Source of the DNA: an uncultured Prevotellaceae bacterium
GTDB taxonomy: Bacteria > Bacteroidota > Bacteroidia > Bacteroidales > Muribaculaceae
Assembly: GCA_900320055.1 (NCBI GenBank)
Contig: ONQS01000001.1
Location: 98,964-162,963 of the forward strand
Direction: 5' to 3'
Length of the DNA stretch: 64,000 nucleotides
This document shows positions 56,453 to 63,762 of this stretch, one piece after another (position 1 is the stretch's first letter; each line of letters starts with the position of its first letter). A program made the position numbers and the translations under genes. The notes below the pieces were generated by a model. The model searched no databases and was not told the DNA's origin. It saw nothing but the letters and a program-made list of their open reading frames with translations.

Positions 56453-56750
56453 TTGAAATCTTATACCCCAACTTGATGATTAATTTCAGAGTCCCTAAAG
56501 CGGTGTCTCGGTCATACTGTTTCTCTGTCTCGGTCAACTCGTCATAAGGAACCAGGCAGGGATGGGTCTTGAGTTCATCGCTGCGCCGTTCCCCCCAAGT
56601 CCAGCCTTGTGACAATCTGGAACTAGCCCATACTTGATGAACGTTGCGGGCAATCAATTCGACCAGATTCTCCATATCCTTGGGTAATGTGATATCGCTG
56701 GTGTCGATGGGCTGTGGATTGTATTGACTATTGGTCTTCATTATATTCAT
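56448..56750 (-). CDS. Stand-alone RyR-domain protein
   Basis: 100 residues (a second ATG three codons later is possible). Apart from a short N-terminal tail it is a single RyR domain, named after the repeat of ryanodine receptors: NVHQVWASSRLSQGWTWG, the HPCLVPYDEL segment, EKQYDRDTA and LGTLKLIIKLGY are all at the expected places. No signal or membrane segment, so cytoplasmic. Bacterial RyR domains have been proposed from comparative genomics to bind nucleotide-derived ligands; this is not established for this protein. It sits 52 bases behind the large membrane protein whose C-terminus is also RyR-like, and 41 bases before a phosphoesterase gene. Confidence 0.85.
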   Translation of the reverse strand: MNIMKTNSQYNPQPIDTSDITLPKDMENLVELIARNVHQVWASSRLSQGWTWGERRSDELKTHPCLVPYDELTETEKQYDRDTALGTLKLIIKLGYKISK

Positions 56751-56802
56751 TGTCGATTAAGTAAGCCATAGAATATGTTTTTGTCGATCGCTAGCATTAT
56801 CG

Positions 56803-59151
56803 TTAGATGATGCCAAGCGATACGTCCACCACGTTGTAATCGTAACTCCTCACGGTTGTTGACAACGCGCTCCATGGTTTGAGGCACCCGTGCAGGAGCC
56901 GGGCTTCGTCTTTATCGGCCTCGGTCCCGTCATCGCGATATCCCAGTATTTCATGTGATGCCATCCAGCGCAGATGTTCTGTCTGTGCGAGCACATCAAG
57001 CACTCTTGTGATAGCGGCGTCGGGTTGGCAGCCGGTCCATTGATAGGTAGTCTCATTCTCGTTGCGGCGAAGATGCCCGCCACTGAGCACACCGTATTTA
57101 TCCTCGCCTAATGCCGATTGTGCCAGGAATCGTTTTGTCTGCTGGTGGAAGCAATTCTCCATATTCTGGCGTTGCACACGGCGCAGCCTCATGATGCTGG
57201 AGAATGTGGGTGAATAGGATTTATCGCTATCATCGGCCGATTGTGCGGTCACATGTTCATTGTCTGGTCTCACAATCGACTGGTTACTCATCGCCCTGAT
57301 CGATTGGTCATACTTCTTCTTGAACAGCAGGGCTTCATGCTGGAGTTGGTCACTTACGATATAATCCCAAGTGAAGGTGGACTCTGTCGAACCAAAGATC
57401 GTGATCGGCTCATGGATGATATCGCTCACACCTATCGTCTGCTGATGACAATGCTGAGGATCATCACTGTGCACCTCGGCGGCCCATAGCCTGTTGTAAT
57501 GCTCTGTGATGTGCAGCAGGTGACCACCCTCATCATCCCTTACCCTGGCCAGGATGCGCAGTTTGGACATCTTGGTCTGGTGCCGCACAGCGAGCCTGAA
57601 GATCCGCACTGCAAGCGAGACATTCTCCTCATCGTCGTCAAGGGCTAGCACGATATAATTGAGCGTTGCAATCCACTGCTCGATGTGCCGATAGAAGTCC
57701 ACACTGTGAATATCCAGATTGTGCAGCGTGAAGGGGGATGGTGAGCCCTGATTCTCATCGTCATAAGTGATCTGACGGGATATTGATGGCGCGTTGACGG
57801 CAAACAGTCCTGCGCTAGCCTTGATGTTCTTGTCGACCACATGGCAATGGAAGCCGGAGCGTTCTGCCCTATCGGAGTCGCTACCTGTCTTGACAAACGC
57901 GCCAAACTCATAGAGGAATCGCACGGCATCCTGCCCCACTTCGCCAAACCCCACGACCAGCGCATTAAAGTCGGATGAGACAGTTGCATCGTCTTGGATA
58001 TCGACATAATTGACGGGATGAAAACAGAAGTTCTGTTTCAGTATCTCTACACTGATATGAGAGGCGTCAACAACCTTGACCTCGATGCCACTGGGTGCTT
58101 GCTCATCCTCAATCACGCGGTGCACGCTGTTATAGCGGGCTTTGCAATACAGGGTGACGTGTACGCCTCGGTCAGCAGCCATGTTGACAGAGGAGTCCAT
58201 CTTGAGGTTGCTTACTGCCATAATATTGTGGTCATCATCGTCAGAGAGTAAGAATATGTGTAATCTGCGGGTGGTCTTCTGTCGTATAATTCGGCTCATC
58301 TGATTGAGATGAAGATGATGGCGCAAGATGTCGATAGAGGATGCTTCGGCATGTTGCTTGAACGGCAGGTTTGACAAGTCGGAATAGGTGCTGGTAGTGA
58401 GGCAATTCAAACTCGATAACCTTTCGAGGTCAGTGTTATTGATCGAGAGGAAGTTGAACAACCGCTCCATACCATTTTTCACGCTCGACTGGTTGTTGTC
58501 GTGGTTGGAACGAACAACGATGATGCGGTAGTCCTTGCTGTTGCCGCCATAATGCTGCCTGATGCTGCGTGCCAACTGATAGGATGCATCGTTAAGCCCC
58601 CAGAGCACGTAGGTCTCTTGTTTCTTGCCGAGAACGTAGGCTTCAAAAAGCAATCTGAAACCGGCAATGATGTGGTAGCCGAAATGCTTGATAACAAACA
58701 CCAAGGTGATGATTGCAGCCAGTAGATGTACCAATGAGAATGCCCCCATATAAATCCAGTTGTCATGAAACTGGTCATGGATTGCAGCCACATCACTCTC
58801 CAGCAGGAACATCTCAAAGGCATGGATGATAGCCATCGGCATGTTGGTAAGCAAGGACAACCGGTTGTGACCGATGTACATGCCCACGTCATAAATGACA
58901 AAGCCGGCAAGCCAAATTAGTGTGAACGCTGTGGTCAGGAACTTGCCCGATACATTCCATCGGTTATCCTTGTCGTACCGATTCAGAACCAGCAGCACAA
59001 CAAGCAAGATAATGACCAATGCGACGCCCATCACGCTACTCCAACTGGCCATTGTTGTCAGATAATTGGTCACGTCAAAGTTGTGATGGTGATATGCGGG
59101 AAGACTATTAAACAAGTCGCTTATATTTAATAATAATGAGTATTGGGTCAT
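56803..59151 (-). CDS. Membrane protein with two Rossmann (TrkA-N/RCK-like) domains and a C-terminal RyR-like domain
   Basis: 782 residues from ATG 59151; a longer frame reaches 59229 but its start lies upstream of the promoter. Three hydrophobic helices are visible at about 38-57, 71-91 and 133-155. A first nucleotide-binding fold follows (YVLWGLNDASYQLA, about 181-194) and a second near residue 400 (ALVVGFGEVGQDAVRFL, a good GxGxxG), an order like the tandem RCK domains of potassium channels. The last 65 residues, from AQTEHLRWMASHEILGY to LKPWSALS and YDYNVVDVSL, have the RyR pattern EHxRW...G...H..L.PW..L...D. No TVGYG filter is present, so a potassium channel is not supported. Likely first gene of an operon with the two genes that follow. 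Confidence 0.75.
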   Translation of the reverse strand: MTQYSLLLNISDLFNSLPAYHHHNFDVTNYLTTMASWSSVMGVALVIILLVVLLVLNRYDKDNRWNVSGKFLTTAFTLIWLAGFVIYDVGMYIGHNRLSLLTNMPMAIIHAFEMFLLESDVAAIHDQFHDNWIYMGAFSLVHLLAAIITLVFVIKHFGYHIIAGFRLLFEAYVLGKKQETYVLWGLNDASYQLARSIRQHYGGNSKDYRIIVVRSNHDNNQSSVKNGMERLFNFLSINNTDLERLSSLNCLTTSTYSDLSNLPFKQHAEASSIDILRHHLHLNQMSRIIRQKTTRRLHIFLLSDDDDHNIMAVSNLKMDSSVNMAADRGVHVTLYCKARYNSVHRVIEDEQAPSGIEVKVVDASHISVEILKQNFCFHPVNYVDIQDDATVSSDFNALVVGFGEVGQDAVRFLYEFGAFVKTGSDSDRAERSGFHCHVVDKNIKASAGLFAVNAPSISRQITYDDENQGSPSPFTLHNLDIHSVDFYRHIEQWIATLNYIVLALDDDEENVSLAVRIFRLAVRHQTKMSKLRILARVRDDEGGHLLHITEHYNRLWAAEVHSDDPQHCHQQTIGVSDIIHEPITIFGSTESTFTWDYIVSDQLQHEALLFKKKYDQSIRAMSNQSIVRPDNEHVTAQSADDSDKSYSPTFSSIMRLRRVQRQNMENCFHQQTKRFLAQSALGEDKYGVLSGGHLRRNENETTYQWTGCQPDAAITRVLDVLAQTEHLRWMASHEILGYRDDGTEADKDEARLLHGCLKPWSALSTTVRSYDYNVVDVSLGII

Positions 59152-59207
59152 TTCGGTCGTGATAGTTGACGGAGATTGTTTGTTTGTATGAATGTTTGTT
59201 TTGTTTG

Positions 59208-59215
59208 CAAAAATA
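59208..59215 (-). promoter_or_regulatory. -7 element of the RyR operon
   Basis: TATTTTTG on the minus strand matches TAnnTTTG. The start codon at 59151 lies about 50 bases downstream of the predicted transcription start. Confidence 0.5.
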
Positions 59216-59304
59216 AAGAAAAAAATCAAAATCCAATCCGATTTATCCCAGAAATCCAGTCAAAAAACTGATTGCTGATAAATCAACAACTGAAAACTTA
59301 TTAC

Positions 59305-59312
59305 TACTTTTG
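59305..59312 (+). promoter_or_regulatory. -7 element of the LolC/E-like gene, close to its ATG
   Basis: TACTTTTG matches TAnnTTTG and ends nine bases before the ATG at 59322, leaving a leader of only about three bases. Confidence 0.55.
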
Positions 59313-59321
59313 CACTCGTCA

Positions 59322-60575
59322 ATGAATCATGAACTTTACATAGCGCGGCGCATGTCGCTGAACGGGGAGCAGCAAAAAGGCTCTCCGAGCCTAACCGTTG
59401 CCTTGGTGGGCATCGTGCTCGCTGTGACTGTGATGATATTGTCCGTTGCTGTAGTGATGGGCTTCAAAGGCGAGATCACCGGCAAGATCATGAATCTCGA
59501 TGCCCATCTCAAAGTCACTAATGCTGCCCTTGGCATTGATGATAATTATGCGACAGTCAATGGACGTGAAGTGAGAGAGGCGATTGCCGCCAATCAGGAC
59601 TTTGCTCCTCTGGTCGAGAGCATCAGCCTTGTCGCTGACAAGAGCGCGATACTTAAAACGGATAACGACTTTATGGGCATCATTATGCGAGGCGTTGATG
59701 AGGGATATGATTTCCGTTATCTCGAGGACAAGATGATCACCGGCCATACTCCTGTTGTGAGCGATACGGCAACCGAGCAACAAATCGCTATCTCGAAAAC
59801 AGTCGCCGACCGCTTGCGTTTGCAAGCGGGTGATAAAGTGCTCACCTACTTTATTGATCAAAACATCAAGGTGAGGAACCTGAGCATAAGCGGAGTGTTT
59901 GAAACCGACCTCGAAGCCTTTGACGGCGCATACATTGTTGGGGGAATCGGTATTGTGCAAGGCGTTAACGGATGGAATGGCGACACGGGCACACAAGTGG
60001 CTGTCAACATGAAGGATCCTAACGACCTGGAGAGTGACGGCTATTTCCTGTATTCGTTGCTTGCCGAGAACACTGTGAAGCAAGAAAGCAAGAATCTGTT
60101 TTTTGTCACAACCACTCAGCAGAACAATCTAGCCTTCTTCGCATGGCTGCAGATGCTGGACATGAATGTGGTGATTATCCTGACACTAATGATGATTGTG
60201 GCCGCATTTACTCTTATTTCGGCCATGCTGATGATTGTGCTTGAGCGAATACGTGTCATAGGTAACTTTAAGGCCATGGGCGCTACCAATGGTTCAATAC
60301 GCCGAATCTTCATCTACATGACTGGCAAACTCATCCTCAAGGCGCTTATCATCGGCAACATCATCGGCATCGGCCTTGCCTTGCTGCAGAAGTATGGACA
60401 CATTGTGCGACTAGACCCTGCCTCCTACTACATGCCTTATGTTCCCATCCAACTGAGCATCCCGGCCCTGCTGATGCTCAACGTGGGCATCATCATCGTG
60501 TCCTACCTCACCCTGCTTGGCGCCAGCCACATCATCTCGACCATCAAGCCGACGTCCACCATGCGCTTCGAGTGA
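59322..60575 (+). CDS. LolC/LolE-family lipoprotein-releasing permease (FtsX/MacB fold)
   Basis: 417 residues from ATG 59322 (MNHELYIARRMSLN, the usual start of such permeases). One helix near 27-50 (LTVALVGIVLAVTVMILSVAVVMGF), a large periplasmic domain to about 265, then three helices (about 275-300, 325-350, 380-405) with the FtsX signature ISAMLMIVLERIRVIGNFKAMGA. LolC/E proteins move lipoproteins from the inner membrane to LolA, with the ATPase LolD, which is not beside it. A MacB-like role is the alternative. Divergent from the RyR operon. About 50 bases separate it from the PreA-like gene. Confidence 0.85.
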   Translation: MNHELYIARRMSLNGEQQKGSPSLTVALVGIVLAVTVMILSVAVVMGFKGEITGKIMNLDAHLKVTNAALGIDDNYATVNGREVREAIAANQDFAPLVESISLVADKSAILKTDNDFMGIIMRGVDEGYDFRYLEDKMITGHTPVVSDTATEQQIAISKTVADRLRLQAGDKVLTYFIDQNIKVRNLSISGVFETDLEAFDGAYIVGGIGIVQGVNGWNGDTGTQVAVNMKDPNDLESDGYFLYSLLAENTVKQESKNLFFVTTTQQNNLAFFAWLQMLDMNVVIILTLMMIVAAFTLISAMLMIVLERIRVIGNFKAMGATNGSIRRIFIYMTGKLILKALIIGNIIGIGLALLQKYGHIVRLDPASYYMPYVPIQLSIPALLMLNVGIIIVSYLTLLGASHIISTIKPTSTMRFE

Positions 60576-60627
60576 TTGTGCCGGCAGCACATCATCAACA
60601 GATAATAATCAAGTATAAAATAAAGAT

Positions 60628-62091
60628 ATGATCAAGAAGCAATTAAACATCAAGGAAGAAGCAGCCCGTTGCCTGCTTTGTGAGAATGCTCCGTGTAGCC
60701 GTGCTTGCGGCAAGGGTGATGTGGCCAGGGCGATTCGTGCCGTGCGTTTTGGCAACGAGAGTATTGCCCGCCAGTGGATTGCAGGTTGCGACGAGAGCGA
60801 CCTGGAGAGGGCCGAACAGGCATGCATCCACTACGACCGTCCTATACGCCTCAGGGAAATAGCAAGTCAGTTACCCGAGGAACCTCATGTTGACTTGCCG
60901 AGCCTGTCCATCGACTTCTGCGGCATGCCCTGCGAGAACCCGTTCTTCCTGGCTTCATCATCGATCTGTACCAACTATGAGATGGTGGCACGCGCCTTTG
61001 ATGCCGGGTGGGCTGGCGTCTTCTACAAGACCATCTGCCTCGATGACATCAACGAGGTGTCGCCACGATTTGACGTCTTACACCGTGAGGGAGATAAGGG
61101 TGACTTCAATGCGCTGCGCAATATGGAGCAATTGAGCGAGAATCCGCCCGAGGTCGATTTTGACATCCTGCATCGCTTGAAACAGAATTATCCGTCAAAA
61201 ATTGTCGTGGCATCCATTATGGGTTCGACCGAAGAAAAGTGGATCGAACTGGCCAAGAGGGCCGAGGCTGCCGGCGCCGATGCCGTGGAACTCAATTTCT
61301 CGTGCCCGCAGATGCGTGCGACGGGTATGGGCAGCGATGTGGGACAGGATCGCGAGTTGGTGACCTTCTTCACCGCCTATGTCAAGCACGCGGTATCCAT
61401 CCCCGTCATCCCCAAGATGACACCCAACATCACCATGATGAGTGACCCTGCTATCGGTGCCCATTTCGCTGGGGCCGACGCGATCAGTGCCATCAACACC
61501 ATCAAGAGCGTCACCATGGATGAACGCGCCCAGGTGTCGGGCTCATGGGCCGTGTCGGGACTTTCGGGACGAGCCGTCAAGCCCATCGCCCTGCGTTTCA
61601 TCCTTGAGATGGCCATGAACCCCATTCTCAAGAACCTGAGACTGAGCGGCATCGGCGGCATCGAGACCTGGCAAGACGCGCTCCAGTTCATCCAACTGGG
61701 ATGCAGCAATGTGCAGGTATGCACCGCTGTGATGCAGTATGGCTACCGCATCATCGACGACCTCAAACTGGGCCTTCAGCACTACATGGCCAGCCGTGGC
61801 ATCAACAAGGTGTCAACCCTGGTGGGAGAGCAGTTGCCCAATTTCACCAAACCCAGCGACCTGGACCGTGATACCGTCGTCTTCCCCATCTTTGGCACCG
61901 AGAAGTGCATCGGCTGCGGCCGTTGCTATGTATCCTGCATGGACGGCGGCCACCAGGCGATCACCTTTGGCGACGACCGCAAGCCCCGCCTCGTGGGCAG
62001 CAAGTGTGTGGGCTGCCACCTGTGCCGCCTCGTCTGCCCCACCGGCGCCATCAGCGTCTCAAAGCGCGTCCCCAAGCGCAAGGCAAAATAA
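60628..62091 (+). CDS. preA: PreA-like dihydropyrimidine dehydrogenase subunit with an extra N-terminal Fe-S region
   Basis: 487 residues. The central part (about 85-400) is a class-1B dihydroorotate-dehydrogenase-like FMN barrel with ELNFSCPQM, whose Cys matches the catalytic Cys of DPD, and INTIKSV plus SGIGGIETWQDAL for FMN. The C-terminus has two [4Fe-4S] motifs, CIGCGRCYVSC and CVGCHLCRLVCP. The first 85 residues carry C-x2-C-x4-C-x3-C (CLLCENAPCSRAC) and a GNESIARQWI segment resembling domain I of eukaryotic DPD and the start of PreT. The FAD/NAD(P)H domains between are missing and no preT follows, so the electron donor is unclear. Reaction expected: reduction of uracil or thymine. Confidence 0.88.
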   Translation: MIKKQLNIKEEAARCLLCENAPCSRACGKGDVARAIRAVRFGNESIARQWIAGCDESDLERAEQACIHYDRPIRLREIASQLPEEPHVDLPSLSIDFCGMPCENPFFLASSSICTNYEMVARAFDAGWAGVFYKTICLDDINEVSPRFDVLHREGDKGDFNALRNMEQLSENPPEVDFDILHRLKQNYPSKIVVASIMGSTEEKWIELAKRAEAAGADAVELNFSCPQMRATGMGSDVGQDRELVTFFTAYVKHAVSIPVIPKMTPNITMMSDPAIGAHFAGADAISAINTIKSVTMDERAQVSGSWAVSGLSGRAVKPIALRFILEMAMNPILKNLRLSGIGGIETWQDALQFIQLGCSNVQVCTAVMQYGYRIIDDLKLGLQHYMASRGINKVSTLVGEQLPNFTKPSDLDRDTVVFPIFGTEKCIGCGRCYVSCMDGGHQAITFGDDRKPRLVGSKCVGCHLCRLVCPTGAISVSKRVPKRKAK

Positions 62092-62093
62092 GT

Positions 62094-62131
62094 TCAGGAT
62101 TTTAGAGTAGCGTTGCACTTTAAAATCCTGA
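62094..62131 (+). terminator. Hairpin just after the preA-like gene
   Basis: TCAGGATTTTA (62094-62104) and TAAAATCCTGA (62121-62131) are perfect 11-bp complements. Weak as a terminator because no U-tract follows. Confidence 0.5.
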
Positions 62132-62135
62132 GGTC

Positions 62136-62243
62136 TAGAGTTTAGGGTTTAGGGGCTAAAGGGAACACAGGCGTCATTTCAAGACAATAACCTGTGAAAT
62201 TGGAAAGAAAAATTCTCCACTAAGTTCTAAACCTTAAACTCTA
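62136..62243. repeat. Long inverted repeat with a nested stem
   Basis: TAGAGTTTAGGGTTTAG (62136-62152) and CTAAACCTTAAACTCTA (62227-62243) pair over 17 bases with one mismatch. Inside, CACAGG and CCTGTG form a second small stem. The right arm contains the stop codon of the ORF fragment that follows. It resembles palindromic intergenic repeats, but I cannot name a family. Confidence 0.6.
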
Positions 62244-62455
62244 AACTTGAGTAATTCATCCCAGCGAATGGAATATGATTCTAATAGTTTGATGGGTATT
62301 TGCAGTTCGGTAGCGGTTTTGCGCCAGTCTTTGATGGCGGCACAAACCTCCTGAATAGTTCCTCTACGAAGCACTTGCTTAACTATACCTAGCGACCAGG
62401 CTACGAACCTCTGCGAGGTTCTGGCATGGTCTTTCTCTTTGAAATCGAGGCTGTG
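62234..62455 (-). pseudogene. ORF fragment without a start codon, possible gene relic
   Basis: A minus-strand frame of 73 codons lies between a TGA at 62456-62458 and a TAA at 62234-62236. It has no ATG or GTG start near its beginning but reads like a real protein (RTSQRFVAWSLGIVKQVLRR, then a helical stretch ending in SYSIRWDELLKFRV). Its beginning touches a sequence resembling an insertion-sequence end, so it may be the 3' remnant of an interrupted gene. I do not recognise the family. Confidence 0.4.
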
Positions 62456-62590
62456 TCATAACACGTGATACTGCTTTTTCGTTGAATGAACTTTTTGTTT
62501 TTCAAGTGGCTGAATTTCAGTGATTTGAAAAACGCGAAATGAAGTGCGATTATTTGCTGGATTCGGTAATTGGCAGTAACTTTGCCTCCG
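62445..62590 (+). mobile_element. Possible solo insertion-sequence end
   Basis: The segment starts GAGGCTGTGTCATAACACG and ends in a promoter, a layout like the left ends and transposase leaders of Bacteroidales insertion sequences. No transposase ORF and no matching right end are present. The word GCTGTGTCATAA also occurs at about 7903-7914. This is recognition from memory of such ends, not from a search. Confidence 0.3.
62553..62584 (+). promoter_or_regulatory. Strong Bacteroidetes promoter before the frameshifted secreted-protein gene
   Basis: TTTG (62553-62556), exactly 20 bases, then TAACTTTG (62577-62584). The ATG at 62632 is about 40 bases downstream of the expected start of transcription. 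Confidence 0.75.
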
Positions 62591-62631
62591 TGGTATATCC
62601 ATATTGTTGAGCGATTTAACAGGATTATGAT

Positions 62632-63204
62632 ATGAAACAGATTCTTCTTTATGTAGCCATGTTGCTTGGCTCGTTTATAGCCCAGGCGCAGAATGCCGTT
62701 GAATTCCATGATGTCACGGCGGCAATTACCGACTCGGTGCGCATCGTGCCCAATTTCTCTTTGGGCGACACCCGTTCTTACCGTGCCACGGTAATGACCG
62801 TAATGGCGAGGTCTGACTCATCATCGGTGGATTACCACATGAAAGTGGAATCGGTTGACAGTGACCACTACGGCATGTTCATGACACTTGATAATTTCGC
62901 TTACGACAAATTATATCACCCCGACTCTGAGCAGTTGGTTGCATTCTTTGGCTCCGAGGGATTTCATTTCTACTTTAACCGTCACAGCCTGAAGGTGGAC
63001 AGCATCGATGGTTCCAATTTGGTAAAGCCATTAAAGGAATTTCTGATTAAAGTCTCAAGTGGAATTAACCAAGCGCTGGATGGAGACACCACGCAGTTAC
63101 TCATTGACAATGAACTGGATAGCGGCATCAATGACATGGCAAAAAAGTACTGGAAGAGGCCATGCAGACCTGGGCCGACCAGTATGGCCGCACCTATGCC
63201 ATAG
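62632..63204 (+). CDS. Secreted protein of unknown function, 5' part of a frameshifted gene
   Basis: 190 residues with a signal peptide (MKQILLYVAMLLGSFIAQAQ). The domain is beta-rich with alternating polar/hydrophobic residues; I do not recognise it. The frame stays natural up to NDMAKKYW; the last 19 residues (KRPCRPGPTSMAAPMP) are compositionally foreign and end at TAG 63202. The -1 frame continues the protein naturally from the A6 run at 63141-63146 (MAKK-VLEEAMQTWADQYG) to 63542. So this and the next entry are two halves of one gene of about 300 residues, split either by loss of one A or by programmed -1 slippage. Confidence 0.7.
   Translation: MKQILLYVAMLLGSFIAQAQNAVEFHDVTAAITDSVRIVPNFSLGDTRSYRATVMTVMARSDSSSVDYHMKVESVDSDHYGMFMTLDNFAYDKLYHPDSEQLVAFFGSEGFHFYFNRHSLKVDSIDGSNLVKPLKEFLIKVSSGINQALDGDTTQLLIDNELDSGINDMAKKYWKRPCRPGPTSMAAPMP
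63141..63147 (+). other. Possible -1 slippery site A AAA AAG
   Basis: In the zero frame the codons are GCA AAA AAG, giving the heptamer A AAA AAG in the phase needed for -1 slippage. A 6-bp inverted repeat, GGCCAT (63158-63163) with ATGGCC (63184-63189), lies 11 bases downstream as a possible weak stimulator. A plain deletion of one A from a GCA AAA AAA GTA run would leave the same heptamer. Confidence 0.4.
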
Positions 63205-63542
63205 GCGACTCCCGATGGATTGAAACCGATGAAGACTTCGAAAACATTGAGGTTGAAGATATTGATGCCACCAATGAAGATGAGGCACTGCCCGAAGGCG
63301 AGGACGAAGAGATTCCCGATCTGTCTTCAAAAAAGGTTCATCAGGCATTTGCACACATCAACGAGGACGGGACCTTCTTTTACCGTGAAAAAATCTCGTG
63401 GGAATCCGTCATGCTTGGCAACTGGTTTGAGGTGCAAGAGGCATCATTTGATGCTAATGGTTGGCCGATCGAAATCACAAGCACAATCACTATGGGCGAG
63501 ACCAACATCTCTGTCCACTGGCAATTGATTAAGGACAAATAA
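63162..63542 (+). CDS. 3' part of the frameshifted secreted-protein gene
   Basis: 126 residues if counted from the internal ATG; the frame is open further back into the A6 run. It has no signal peptide or promoter of its own. An acidic linker (DEDFENIEVEDIDATNEDE) precedes a beta-rich end with ITSTITMGETNISVHWQLI. It is best read as the C-terminal half of the preceding gene. Function unknown. Confidence 0.65.
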   Translation: MQTWADQYGRTYAIGDSRWIETDEDFENIEVEDIDATNEDEALPEGEDEEIPDLSSKKVHQAFAHINEDGTFFYREKISWESVMLGNWFEVQEASFDANGWPIEITSTITMGETNISVHWQLIKDK

Positions 63543-63572
63543 TTTGGCGCTAATTGAAAAACGTTACGATTG

Positions 63573-63749
63573 ATGAATACGATTGAGACACTTTTGAAAT
63601 GTTGTTTGACATTTGTTGTCATGTTAATTGGGGCATACGCAGCGATATTTGCCTTTGATTCGCCGTCATGGTTAACCAATCTGAGTATATTGGTAGTTAT
63701 CATTTTGTTTATTGGTGCGATCCTTTATTTCATCTGGAGAAAGAATTGA
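63573..63749 (+). CDS. Small membrane protein, 58 residues
   Basis: ATG-started frame with two hydrophobic helices (about 8-27 and 36-54) and a basic end (IWRKN). It lies 30 bases after the frameshifted gene and 13 before another membrane-protein frame on the same strand, so it may belong to the same transcript. No recognisable family. Confidence 0.5.
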   Translation: MNTIETLLKCCLTFVVMLIGAYAAIFAFDSPSWLTNLSILVVIILFIGAILYFIWRKN

Positions 63750-63762
63750 CCCCAAATAGAAA

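Noticed and set aside
56803-59151. Potassium channel assignment for the membrane/two-Rossmann protein
   Set aside because: The tandem Rossmann order resembles RCK domains, but there is no TVGYG or GYG selectivity filter between the helices.
62141-62155. Telomere-like TTTAGGGTTTAGGGG
   Set aside because: Only two units, and they are explained as one arm of the inverted repeat.
62572-62587. Third sigma-54-like site, TGGCAGTAACTTTGCC
   Set aside because: GG-N10-GC spacing fits, but the flanking bases deviate and the sequence is fully explained by the overlapping TAACTTTG -7 element with a perfect -33 TTTG.
62401-62709. Minus-strand 102-codon frame
   Set aside because: It crosses the putative IS end and the promoter and runs antisense into the secreted-protein gene; composition is not protein-like.
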